Notes under the pieces: generated by a model
Databases searched by the model: none
What the model was told of the DNA's origin: nothing
Seen by the model: only the letters and a program-made list of their open reading frames with translations
Program-made: the position numbers and the translations under genes
From: Aphrocallistes beatrix
Lineage: Eukaryota; Porifera; Hexactinellida; Sceptrulophora; Aphrocallistidae
NCBI GenBank assembly: GCA_963281255.1
Contig: OY725493.1
Span: forward strand, 4,247,857 to 4,311,856
Reading direction: 5' to 3'
DNA length: 64,000 nucleotides
Shown here: positions 44,552 to 54,454 of the stretch, in pieces
Numbering within the stretch: position 1 is the stretch's first letter
How the letters are laid out: each line of letters opens with the position of its first letter

Positions 44552-44632
44552 CAGGGCTTTCCATGAGTCATTGAGTCGGACTCGATGACTCGATTTCTAA
44601 AGTTCATGAGTCTTAACTTATGAAAAGCCCTG
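44552..44632. repeat. 81-bp hAT MITE
   Basis: Ends CAGGGCTTTCCATGAGTC and gaaaagccctg, with duplication AATTATTT / AATTATGT (seven of eight bases). The middle is gagtcggactcgatgactcg. It lies exactly at the right junction between the foreign segment and the resumed pol frame. Confidence 0.85.
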
Positions 44633-44641
44633 AATTATGTA

Positions 44642-45067
44642 ATGCTTAAAAGAAGCATGGTACAAGACTCCTTGGCGCCACGCTTTGACGGACCCTATAC
44701 TGTAATCAGGCGAAAGGGACCCAATGTCAAGCTTCGCCTAGCAACACGTGACAAATGGGTTCACCTAAACCATTGTAAAGAGTACGTTGGTGAGCAACCA
44801 GCTGTGGTTCAGGTACGACGAGGGTCGGGAGAGGATAATCCTATGGATGGTGGTCACATTGCAAGAGGAGAAAACTCCCATAACGAACAGCCCGAGCTCG
44901 GAAGTAGCCATGAAGAAAGTACGTATGAATCAGATTCTGAGTACCCTAACGGAGTTACGACGCTATCCAGCAAGAACGAGGAGAAGGCCAACTCATCTCT
45001 CCGACTATACAACTTAGGATCAAGCGCCACATTGACAAAAGGGGGAGTGATGTTACAGTTAGGTTAG
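44642..45067 (+). pseudogene. Integrase C-terminus (GPY module) of gypsy element 2
   Basis: Resumes the pol frame with VMLKRSMVQDSLAPRFDGPY, homologous to the GPY module of element 1 at about 8860-8990, and continues through a Glu/Ser-rich tail to near the polypurine tract. It is cut off from the rest of pol by the foreign segment. Confidence 0.85.
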
Positions 45068-45223
45068 AACACCAGCTTGGGTGGTAACTCTTATTATAGG
45101 CTTAGTACTTACTCTAGTATAATTACACTCGATTTCTACTTTATCTAGTTTCCTAGACCTATATTCACTTGTACTTTTCTTTCTCTTCATTATTAAACAA
45201 GCTTATTCTCAACCAGCTTAACA
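45051..45223 (+). repeat. 3' LTR of gypsy element 2
   Basis: 173 bp with the TG...CA ends; followed by the ATAC duplication. Confidence 0.95.
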
Positions 45224-45259
45224 ATACTACACTAGACGGACAGAAATATTTGATATTCC

Positions 45260-46555
45260 ACTGGTTCGGGATGGGGTCAATAGTGACCCCATCGTCGTTT
45301 ACGCACTGGTTCGGGATGGGGTCAATAGTGACCCCATCGTCGTTTACGCACTGGTTCAGGATGGGGTCAATAGTGACCCCATCGTCGTTTACGCACTGGT
45401 TCAGGATGGGGTCAATAGTGACCCCATCGTCGTTTACGCACTGGTTCAGGATGGGGTCAATAGTAACCCCATCGTCGTTTACGCACTGGTTCGGGATGGG
45501 GTCAATAGTAACCCCATCGTCGTTTACGCACTGGTTCGGGATGGGGTCAATAGTGACCCCATCGTCGTTTACGCACTGGTTCGGGATGGGGTCAATAGTG
45601 ACCCCATCGTCGTTTACGCACTGGTTCAGGATGGGGTCAATAGTGACCCCATCGTCGTTTATGCACTGGTTCAGGATGGGGTCAATAGTGACCCCATCGT
45701 CGTTTACGCACTGGTTCAGGATGGGGTCAATAGTAACCCCATCGTCGTTTACGCACTGGTTCGGGATGGGGTCAATAGTGACCCCATCGTCGTTTACGCA
45801 CTGGTTCAGGATGGGGTCAATAGTGACCCCATCGTCATTTACGCACTGGTTCGGGATGGGGTCAATAGTGACCCCATCGTCGTTTACGCACTGGTTCAGG
45901 ATGGGGTCAATAGTGACCCCATCGTCGTTTACGCACTGGTTCGGGATGGGGTCAATAGTGACCCCATCGTCGTTTACGCACTGGTTCGGGATGGGGTCAA
46001 TAGTGACCCCATCGTCGTTTACGCACTGGTTCGGGATGGGGTCAATAGTGACCCCATCGTCGTTTACGCACTGGTTCGGGATGGGGTCAATAGTGACCCC
46101 ATCGTCATTTACGCACTGGTTCGGGATGGGGTCAATAGTGACCCCATCGTCGTTTACGCACTGGTTCAGGATGGGGTCAATAGTGACCCCATCGTCGTTT
46201 ACGCACTGGTTCGGGATGGGGTCAATAGTGACCCCATCGTCATTTACGCACTGGTTCGGGATGGGGTCAATAGTGACCCCATCGTCGTTTACGCACTGGT
46301 TCAGGATGGGGTCAATAGTGACCCCATCGTCGTTTACGCACTGGTTCGGGATGGGGTCAATAGTGACCCCATCGTCGTTTACGCACTGGTTCGGGATGGG
46401 GTCAATAGTGACCCCATCGTCATTTGCGCACTGGTTCAGGATGGGGTCAATAGTGACCCCATCGTCGTTTACGTACTGGTTCAGGATGGGGTCAATAGTG
46501 ACCCCATCGTCGTTTACGTACTGGTTCGAGGTGGGGTCAATAGTGACCCCAAAAT
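45260..46555 (+). repeat. 45-bp palindromic minisatellite, about 29 units
   Basis: About 29 units of exactly 45 bases, over 95% alike. Each has a 10-bp stem palindrome (gatggggtca - atag - tgaccccatc) followed by gtcgtttacgcactggttcg. Because 45 is a multiple of three, an open frame of 466 codons runs through it (repeat HWFGMGSIVTPSSFT), but that is a by-product. Variants G/A at gttcgg/gttcag and gtgacc/gtaacc are interspersed. The same repeat in inverse orientation lies at 3580-4110. Confidence 0.95.
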
Positions 46556-46799
46556 CGTCGTCATTCTAAGGTTAATAGTATAGGTGCACACTGCGCAATT
46601 CTAAAATGAGTGTGGTGTCCGCCCGGCCGGCAGTAATGCCTTCCCTGAAAACAGTTAAAATATAATGATTTGAATTTTTGTGATGATGAGAGAGTGTATG
46701 TAGATTTTCACCGATTTTCAAAATATGCACGATCATCACATGATTACGCAGCATTTGTTATTTTATTTTGATAATCATATCTCGAAAACTATTAACATA
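46556..46799. other. Intergenic, nothing recognised
   Basis: Short spacer between the minisatellite and a Helitron-like fragment. Confidence 0.4.
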
Positions 46800-47040
46800 T
46801 CGATTCCATATACGAGTTATGCCCGAATAACTGTGTTGCTTAACTTTTAAAAATGTGACAATGACGTCATAATTCCATGATGAGTCGACATTTCCGTCTG
46901 AGCTCAGAACTTACTGGAGCCATAGCCAAAAGACTCCCACATGCCAAAAATCAGCCTTCTGCGCCCGGCAGTTTCTTCAATCAATTCGTTACAGATATAT
47001 ATATATATATATACAATAATCGAGTTTTAATAGTAAGGAT
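46800..47040 (-). mobile_element. Helitron-like fragment, 5' half
   Basis: Read on the - strand: TCCTTACTATTAAAACTCGA at 47039, TA run, tctgtaacgaattgattgaa, then the first half of the body to ttcgggcataactc, where it stops. This shows the standard order of end motif, TA run and body. Confidence 0.8.
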
Positions 47041-47848
47041 TATTTGTTTCGATAAAGCTAATCAATAAAGGTCTCTTGCTTCCTTCTTTCCCCAGCTACC
47101 TATCTTCTGTATCAGGATTCCATCTAGAGATAATAATCTAATACAGTCACTATAATCACTCGCCAGAATATTCACATAGGAATCTAGACGAAAGTACTAA
47201 GCATTCATTCGTGTTACGGATGTCGTTTCCTGTTACTAAGGAGCATATGAAGGACCATCTAGCTTGAATACTTGACTTAAATCTGGATGGAAATTACTGA
47301 GAGATAGTTAGTAGCTGAATAGAGCAAATATTTGTTGTTTGTGCAAGATGATCATGATGTCTCGAGGAATTGTATTCATCAAACCTTCTGAATAAACTTC
47401 TTCATATACTTGGTGTTGAGATCATAAATCTATACTGCTAGAGTACAAGTGTAGATATTCGATTCTTTTATAAATAAATAACGTCCTGGAGTGATAAGTT
47501 TCAGATTTTTAATTGTTTCTCCTTTCTTGCTGGTGATATATACTTATACATGTGCTGTAGGGTTGAATAGTTGATCTTCCTCATTACATTTCTTAACTCC
47601 ATGCCGATCAGTAGAGTCCTGCATACCTATGGTTGAGTGGTTTCAGAATGCGAAACTTCTCTTCCAGTATCCTCTCTATCTCTTTCATCTGGCAGGTGAT
47701 CGACACGTATGGGAACAAAATCTGTTTAAATGATGCTATTTATTTCTTCTTTGATATTCTTGAGGTTAATTAATATTCAATGAAATAAGTCAATTGTAAT
47801 CATTTCAAAAAAGCCTTGTTTTGAGCATTGAACTTTTTTGTCTATAGC
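47041..47848. other. Intergenic, nothing recognised
   Basis: 800 bases without an open frame above 60 codons and without visible repeats. Confidence 0.4.
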
Positions 47849-48287
47849 CTAAAACCCCCAAAGCCCCCAAAGGGCGCTTTTGGGGTGTGGAAATCATCAC
47901 ATGGAACTACAGCTTGCAAGAGGATCTTTTTGCAAAATTCCCAACCTCCATTTAATTTCTTCTAGCACAACTCAGCAAATTTTATGCTATCCTAATTCTT
48001 TTGGCGGGTTTTTGTAAGTAATGGTGTTTTAAAGTTTAGTCATGACGGAAAATGGCGGGGTCATTAACTTTAAAACACGCAAAACTGCCTCATATCTCGA
48101 TTCTGCAGCTGAGGTCAAAGCTGAGCCAATTATGCGCCAATTCTCGTCAAGAGAATCATGATAGCATGAAAACTGCTGAGTTATGCTCGAAGAAATGAAT
48201 GAATACTGTAAATTTTACAAAAAGATCCCTTTGTAGGTTGTGCTCCATGTGATGATTTTTACAACCCAAAAGCCGGGAGTTTTAGGG
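47849..48287. repeat. Inverted-repeat MITE
   Basis: The left arm (aacccccaaagcccc, catcacatggaactacagc, aggatctttttgcaaaatt) is mirrored on the right (gtaaattttacaaaaagatcc, tgctccatgtgatgat, cccaaaagccgggagttt). An inner mirrored pair actcagca / tgctgagt follows. The word caaaagccccctttgg near 63450 resembles its tip. Confidence 0.65.
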
Positions 48288-49410
48288 GGAGAATAAGAAA
48301 GTTCAACAAGTTCTTTGCCCGAAACAGTTTTTTTAGAAATTTCCATTGACTCATTTCACCGAATATTAACCTATATTTTATTATAAGTTGTTTCTGTAGG
48401 AAGTTCCCCCTCTGTATCATCTCTGTTTTTGTCAGCTGTTCCTAGTTAGCTCTTCTTTCATGGATTTTAACTGCGATTTCTACTGGGATGGCATCTGGGA
48501 CAGTGGGATGGGCTTTATGATTGAATGTTTTACCTTTCGGATTTAATTGAGTTCTAAGTGTGACGTGGAATAGAAAAATTTTGATCATTCCATTGATGAT
48601 ATTCTCGTGTTTTCGGTTAACAGGATTCAGATAAAACCGATTTATGTGCAGTATTTGATATATTAATGAAGCATAATTTGATATTAAGGGAAAGAAATGC
48701 GAAATTGAAGAAGATAAACTAACTTATTTAGACGATTTTCGCGATCAGGAATGGAACTTCAGATTTCAAAGATAAATTAAATGTTAATTGGACTCTTGCT
48801 CAGAGCTGCAAATGGGTCAATGAGTGACCCATGGGTCGGTTTATGGGTCAATGTGTAATGAGTCAATAAGGGTTGACAATGAATAATCTACTCGTGAAAC
48901 TCAATGCAATGCTTCCAGAATGTGTAAAGTCGCTCTCTGCTGTGTTAGGAATCTTATCATCTCCGCTCAATTCTATGAATTTATTCCTGGTCAAAATGCC
49001 AATTATGCCTTCATTTTTTTTTTGGATGTGATGTTAGCAGCGATTTCACCAACGAAAACTGAGCATGGTATTAACAACTATAAGTTTCCAAAATGAGGAG
49101 ATATCAATCCCAAATTTGTAGGAGAGATATTTCAGCGATGTAGTATATTACACTATTTCAATATTAATAGCACATAGCATTCCAGGTTAGCTGATAGTGA
49201 GTCAGCAAACTTGGTTAATTTTTCTTTATTTCTACAATTGAGAAAGTGAATGTTATAAACGACTACGAGATACTTATATCTAAATTTAATAATCACTGCT
49301 TTCACTCAAGTAAACATCAGAAATATCGCTAAAATAGATTGCTAGTTGTGTATATTCAATTATAATGCTAAAACTAAGTATAATGCAAATTCTCACGAAA
49401 ATGCTAGCAT
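48288..49410. other. Intergenic, nothing recognised
   Basis: AT-rich. Near 48803 cagagctgcaaatgggtcaa looks like a hAT end, followed by repeated gggtcaatg words, but no partner end is visible. Confidence 0.4.
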
Positions 49411-49761
49411 TTAACTAATATTTTCCTTTACTAAATGGTTGACATAACTAATGTTTGAAAATGATTCCTGTGTAATTACCTTCAAATACACCCTGTTATC
49501 TGTTAAATTATCTACTGTATTTCGATCATTGAAGCTATATCCCGAAAATTTCATCCAGCGATTACTATCTTTGTCGACAAAAGTGTCCGTTTTTAGAATT
49601 AGAGCGGCCAAGAGTATCTCTTGATCTGTTCCCCCAGTTCCAGTTTTATTCATTTTGCTTACTTTTAGATAATCTTCAAAGGAGTTGCAATAACCTCCAG
49701 GAAGTAAGTCATTCCGAGTACTGCAATATTTTGAAATTATTTCTCTAAATTCTCCTTTCAT
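49411..49761 (-). pseudogene. OTU-like protease fragment
   Basis: A 116-codon open frame. The stretch GGTDQEILLAALILKTDTFV lines up with ATDVEVMAISCMLNSDVYIS of the OTU gene at 42862-44346, the conserved centre of OTU-like proteins. The region with the nucleophile Cys is not present, and the C-terminal His region (NHLV) is poorly kept. It is either one exon of a larger gene or, more likely, a decayed copy. Confidence 0.55.
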
Positions 49762-49959
49762 CTAGTCTGTTATAACCCTTACTAGTTTGTGATTACACTC
49801 CGTTCCGGATAATTATTACAAATGGTAATGATCTAAATAGACATTTTCCCCCGACATATTCTTTCCTCTCGACTAGGTATTAGTAAATCTATAATTTCAA
49901 TTGATTTATTGTTTGCTTCGTTTTCATATATGACGCCCAACGCGAATGTCAATCTGAAC

Positions 49960-50680
49960 AGTGCCGGATTTAGGAATGTGGGGGCCCTGTGCGAGTGCGA
50001 TTGTGGGGGCCCTGGCATCTAATAAAAGAGTCATAAAATATAAAGATATTAAAAGGTACATTTATTCCACTATAAATGCACTCTGAGTGCTTTTCTGCGT
50101 GCAAATTCATTAATAATGTCAGAAAAGTCAATTGAACGCATTATATCGCATTCGATACTCATCAAAGACAATGATACAAGTCGGTTCTGACCCATGGTTG
50201 ATCGTAAGTTGTTCTTTATAAGTTTCAACTTGGAGAATGATCGTTCTCCAGTTGCGTTTGAAATCATGAGGCTGAGATATATTCGTAGCATTATTTCAAC
50301 ATTAGGAAATGTACTTTTGAGACGCTTGTTTATTATAGCCTTGTACATATTGAGCTCATTACTGCATGCTTGATCATTATCAAACAATTCAACATATTAT
50401 ATTAGAAGGGATCGAAATTGTATTAGTTCCTCAGCAAGACTATCTTCTAGATCATCAGCATATGCTCCTACTAGATTTAGTGAATGGCGGCGAATTTCTT
50501 TCTCATTCAAGGATTCTGAAAAATGTGAAAAATGTATAAAGCTCCTGTACAAAATCGAAAAATGCAACATCAGATCTACAGGAATCCACTGCAGCCTGAC
50601 CCACTAAATTCAGCGAGTGGAACATGGAATAAAAACAGCTAGGCTATTTCTCTCTCGTAATATTGCTTGCATTCCGTTAT
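49960..50680 (-). pseudogene. hAT transposase relic (ZMYM type), 3' part
   Basis: The open frame 50387-50070 has the hAT C-terminal dimerisation domain: LSLMISNATGERSFSKLKLI, then LRSTMGQNRL and a final helix. Upstream, two more pieces continue the same protein across stops and shifts: the ESLNEKEIRRHS piece (about 50400-50525) and HSLNLVGQAAVDSC (about 50530-50640), the usual CxxHxLNL region. A hAT-type end CAGTGCCGGATTTAGG is at about 49958. Not functional. Confidence 0.85.
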
Positions 50681-51021
50681 ATCAACCACTCATATTCGAC
50701 GCATTATCTTAGTGCGTTTTAGGTCTTATTCCTACTTCGAATGGTTTAGGTCTTATTCCGATTCCCCATATCAGTCTACAAAATGCTCACTTTCTCCCTC
50801 CAATTTTTTACCTATTCCTGCTTCAATTTTAGTGCTTATTCCGATTCCCCGAATAGTCCTACTTGGCTCAACCATGTTGGTATAATTTGCGTTCTTAAAT
50901 ATGGATAAGCAGGGTGCAGGAACAGATGTATTCGCTAACAGCGAAATGTTATTAAAAAATTTAAAATATGCTGTATTTTATGTCATCAATAACTAATTAC
51001 ATTATATTTCGTAGATTCACA
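50681..51021. other. Spacer upstream of RSPH10B
   Basis: Holds repeats of ttattccgattcccc (50750-50855). Just before the gene is attatatttcgtag, a splice-acceptor-like end 7 bases before the ATG. Confidence 0.5.
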
Positions 51022-53268
51022 ATGAATTTAGATATGCAGGCCTCAGATGTCAGTAATTGCAGTGTAGATTCGAGATTATGGAAATGTCTGACAAGTTTAG
51101 TCTCTCGCAACTCCAGATGGATAGGGAGTGTTGCGAAGGAAGGAGATTTATCCCAACTTTCTCCTCTGTCTGAAGCGATTATAGACACTTCTCACGAAGA
51201 TTCGAAACGATGTGTCAGCATAAATTCTTCTTACACTAAAGGTCTCTGTAAATTTCTCAACGGTTGCTACTACGAGGGAGAGCTCAAGAATGGCAAGATG
51301 GAGGGCGAGGGGTTGTACAGATGGACAGATGGAACTGAGTATGAGGGAGAAGTTGTCGGGAACAAGATCAAGGGGAAAGGCTGCTACAAGTGGACGGATG
51401 GTAGTACGTATGTAGGGGATGTGAGGAGTGGTTACCGAAATGGGGTTGGAACTTTGCATCTGGGTAACGGGGAGTATTATGAAGGTGGGTGGGTGGACGG
51501 TCGGATGCATGGGCATGGCAAAATGGTGTTCGTTAGTGACGAAGAGGGCAATCCAATCTCTTATTACGAAGGAGAGTTCGTGAATAACTTGAGGATAGGA
51601 AAAGGTGTTAGGGTCTACCGCACTGGTAACATGTACGATGGGGAATGGCTGGACAATCTACCTCATGGCCATGGAAGGATGCACTGGAGGGATCGGGGGG
51701 AGGTGTATATAGGGGAGTGGTTCCAAGGGGTACAGAGCGGGTATGGAGAAATGTACTGGGAGACTGAGCTTGTGAACTCTGCACAGTTCCCAAACAAGAA
51801 CCATTACAGTGGAGAGTGGAAGAATGGTAGAAGAAATGGGAAGGGGAGACTCTCCTATGCGAATGGGGGTGAGTACTGGGGTGAGTGGGTGGATGACAGG
51901 AAGGAGGGCCGGGGGGTGTACAGACAGCCCAATGGAGACTCTGTAGAAGGAGAGTTCCTGGACGATAAATTGTTGAGACCGACCGAGAGGCCAGAGAGCC
52001 GTGCGCTCACTCCCGTCTCTCAACTGGTGGGGGACGTGGATGAGGGAGAGGACAGCTCTGGCGCTAGGAGTGAGGCGTTCAGGAGATCTCTTCTCCATCT
52101 GATCCCAGACAAGTTGGACCTGACGGTCGAGCTGACAGCGGTGCACCATGTGTTGCTGAGCAGCATCGGCGAACTGAAGTGGCTCTATCACTTTTATTCA
52201 AGGCTAGGAACCGCAGCTCCAGCCCACCCTGCCTTCACCCGCCTCAAGCTGTGGCAGGTGCTGATCGACTGCCAGCTCTTCTACCGCGAAACCTTCTGCG
52301 CTCTCGACCAACTGCTGGTCCCCGCGCTGCCCGCCAAGCACTCAGCCGAGCTGCTGCACGACCCGTCCGTCCCTCTCCTGCTGCGGGAGTTCCTTCAGAG
52401 TTTGGCTGTGCTCGGCTTCCATCTGTTCGGGAGCTTGTACGGCGGAGATCCTGGGAGGCTGGCCTGGAGTGTCAAGTATCTCATCGAAGAAACGCTCCTC
52501 CTCAACGCTTGCAAGGGGACTGGCTACCTATATCAGGCTCCGGACATGTTTCAAGTATCTGAGAAGTACTTCGCACCTTGTTTCAAGCTCTACAGCTCTG
52601 TTAGTGGCGGGAAGGGGACCATTAGCTACAGAGCCTTTCTGCTCATGCTACGTGACTGTCACATGTTGGACTTGGTGCCGATCGAGGTTGCGATGGGACT
52701 AATGACAGGTTCCAATCCCTCCATCCTTCAAGAGGATTGCTATAGGTTGATGATACAGATGAACTTCCTCGAATTCTTCAATATTCTCCTCGATTGCGCG
52801 AAGCTGAAGGATAGCGAACAATTAGAGAGGGAAGACCTGAGCAAGAGAGCAGGAGAGTTGGACCCTTTGTCTGGATCGGGGAGCAGTGAGGAAAACTTTG
52901 AGAAGAAAGAGGGAGAGGAAGATAGCGCCAGTTCCTCCACATCTTCCATTTCCACTCAATCTAAATCTGATGAAGACAAGGAGAGTGGCGTGGAATCCTG
53001 TGATCTGAGTACGGATCAACAGATCCTGTCACAGGCTCAGATCAGAAGGGAAGATAGACAGGTGGGAGAGGAGACAGAGGAGAGAGGGAATTTGACAGAA
53101 GCGCCAGAGTGTAACGACCCTCCACGGGCTATGTCCTTAGATTCCCCGCGAGAAATGGAGATAATTAGATGGCGGGAACAGCTGAAACATTTTTTCGACG
53201 AAAAGTTATTCCCAGAGGCAGAGCTAGCGCTACGTCCTCCCCTCTACCTACCCTTCTCTCTCTCATAG
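51022..53268 (+). CDS. RSPH10B: Radial spoke head protein 10 homolog B (MORN repeats)
   Basis: Structural protein of motile-cilium axonemes. The start at 51022 (MNLDMQASD) gives 748 residues; the frame is open 54 bases further up, but the acceptor-like tag lies between. Ten MORN repeats run from about residue 70 to 305, with the typical YEGEWxxGxxHGxG pattern: YYEGELKNGKMEGEG, EYEGEVVGNKIKGKG, MYDGEWLDNLPHGHGRMHW, HYSGEWKNGRRNGKG. Between repeats seven and eight is the insertion ETELVNSAQFPNKN, at the place where vertebrate RSPH10B has a similar one. The helical C-terminal region with LYHFYSRLG and FLEFFNILL also matches the RSPH10B family. A Ser/Glu-rich linker precedes a last helix, LKHFFDEKLFPEA. 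There is no intron. Human RSPH10B is about 870 residues. Confidence 0.92.
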   Translation: MNLDMQASDVSNCSVDSRLWKCLTSLVSRNSRWIGSVAKEGDLSQLSPLSEAIIDTSHEDSKRCVSINSSYTKGLCKFLNGCYYEGELKNGKMEGEGLYRWTDGTEYEGEVVGNKIKGKGCYKWTDGSTYVGDVRSGYRNGVGTLHLGNGEYYEGGWVDGRMHGHGKMVFVSDEEGNPISYYEGEFVNNLRIGKGVRVYRTGNMYDGEWLDNLPHGHGRMHWRDRGEVYIGEWFQGVQSGYGEMYWETELVNSAQFPNKNHYSGEWKNGRRNGKGRLSYANGGEYWGEWVDDRKEGRGVYRQPNGDSVEGEFLDDKLLRPTERPESRALTPVSQLVGDVDEGEDSSGARSEAFRRSLLHLIPDKLDLTVELTAVHHVLLSSIGELKWLYHFYSRLGTAAPAHPAFTRLKLWQVLIDCQLFYRETFCALDQLLVPALPAKHSAELLHDPSVPLLLREFLQSLAVLGFHLFGSLYGGDPGRLAWSVKYLIEETLLLNACKGTGYLYQAPDMFQVSEKYFAPCFKLYSSVSGGKGTISYRAFLLMLRDCHMLDLVPIEVAMGLMTGSNPSILQEDCYRLMIQMNFLEFFNILLDCAKLKDSEQLEREDLSKRAGELDPLSGSGSSEENFEKKEGEEDSASSSTSSISTQSKSDEDKESGVESCDLSTDQQILSQAQIRREDRQVGEETEERGNLTEAPECNDPPRAMSLDSPREMEIIRWREQLKHFFDEKLFPEAELALRPPLYLPFSLS

Positions 53269-53860
53269 CTACACGTACCAGTTATTTATCTAGTATTTAC
53301 TTGTACCTGCAGGCTGCCGTTGCATTTAATCTGTATTAATCACTTGGAATTATATTCAGACTCAGATATAATATAGTCTGCAGCGAATGCAGTGCTGATC
53401 ATCTGGTTAATGTGTTCTGTTTTTATTTACTATCACGAATAATGAACTTGTCTGTAAATCGGACGGAATTTAATTTTTATATTAGTCCCTTAATAATCTG
53501 AGAACTACACCTTCCAATCGAGGTAGCTGAATACAGTAGAACCTCGGCATAAACCGACAAGTGTGGAATGTTATGATGGGACGAACCACATTGAATTGTT
53601 AATGGAATATGCTGGTTTTAATAAAGGTGAAAATCCTATGGCCTCAACGAAATTAGTTAATTTATACAAATGTATTGATAATATTGATTATTGGTGTCCT
53701 GACGGATATCCTCGAGAGGAGGAGCCTTATTACTTTTATCCCCATTAACCATTTGGTGAAATATAATATTTCAGATATGAGACTTTTTAGTGAAAATAAC
53801 AGCATGGCTGATTGGATAAATGGTAGGAGTAGGAAAGATTAATTTGCAGTCATTCTAGAG
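53269..53860. other. Intergenic after RSPH10B
   Basis: At 53534 a pogo-like end cagtagaacctcggcataaa appears without its partner. The following open frame (53563-53748, 61 codons) has no recognisable motif. Confidence 0.4.
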
Positions 53861-54197
53861 CAGTGGCGGGCAACCTTAATCCTTAAGTGGGCCCCAAATC
53901 TGTCAATTCTTGTTACGGTCACATCACCAAGGCCATAGCAAGAACTGACATTAGAAACCTATATGGAAGCAATGTAACAACTAAATTATACTTATAAAAG
54001 CAAAAATAAGTAAAATAAATTTAATCATTATATAATGATTATAGAAAATATATTGATATTCAGCATTAATTTCACACCAAGATTAGGCGGGCCCATTTTG
54101 ATTGCAATCACTAACACGCGAGCTCCATAATAGAGTGTTTGAAAAGAGTCGCGGGCCATCAAATTTAGTCTCGTGGGCCCCAGGTTGCCCATCGCTG
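53861..54197. repeat. hAT MITE, 337 bp
   Basis: Ends CAGTGGCGGGCAACCTTAAT and ggttgcccatcgctg, with a perfect 8-bp duplication TTCTAGAG (53853-53860, 54198-54205). Confidence 0.92.
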
Positions 54198-54454
54198 TTC
54201 TAGAGGTAGCAAAAAAGTCTTATGACCCTCTTTGGGAGACTATTCGAGTATATTAGAATTCAAACATAAACTTTAGGTTTGTGTGTGAGTGTTAGAAATT
54301 GTTTTAGGAGAAATCGTTCCATACCATACGCCAATAAGACCATGTAAAATGAAATTGATGGAATAAAAGGCAATAATTAATTTAGATGATTGCTGAATAA
54401 AGTTTCTAAACAGCAGTGGGCTTATCTAATAATGTATTTTGCTATATTAGCCCA

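Larger units (their letters stand above)
38572..45223 (+). mobile_element. Ty3/gypsy LTR retrotransposon carrying a foreign segment
   Basis: Two 173-bp LTRs (38572-38744 and 45051-45223) start TGTTACAG and end GCTTAACA, differing at three positions (about 98% identical). A 4-bp duplication ATAC lies on both sides (38568-38571, 45224-45227). A polypurine tract (aaaagggggagtga) precedes the 3' LTR. Only 23 bases separate the 5' LTR from the gag ATG, and no usual tRNA primer site is obvious. The integrase core is missing: at about 42127 the pol frame stops and 2.5 kb of unrelated DNA follows, which includes an antisense OTU-protease gene; pol resumes at about 44641 with the integrase C-terminus. 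Not autonomous as it stands. Confidence 0.95.

Noticed and set aside
45169..46569. 466-codon open frame with 15-residue repeats
   Set aside because: It is the reading of a 45-bp minisatellite; the unit is a DNA palindrome, the frame starts inside an LTR, and the same repeat at 3580-4110 has 44-base units that break any frame.
51148..52702. Open frames of 60-180 codons opposite or within RSPH10B
   Set aside because: They are alternative frames of a clear MORN-repeat gene and have biased, low-complexity translations.
53563..53748. 61-codon frame after RSPH10B as a gene
   Set aside because: No motif, short, and next to a pogo-like repeat end; evidence too thin.
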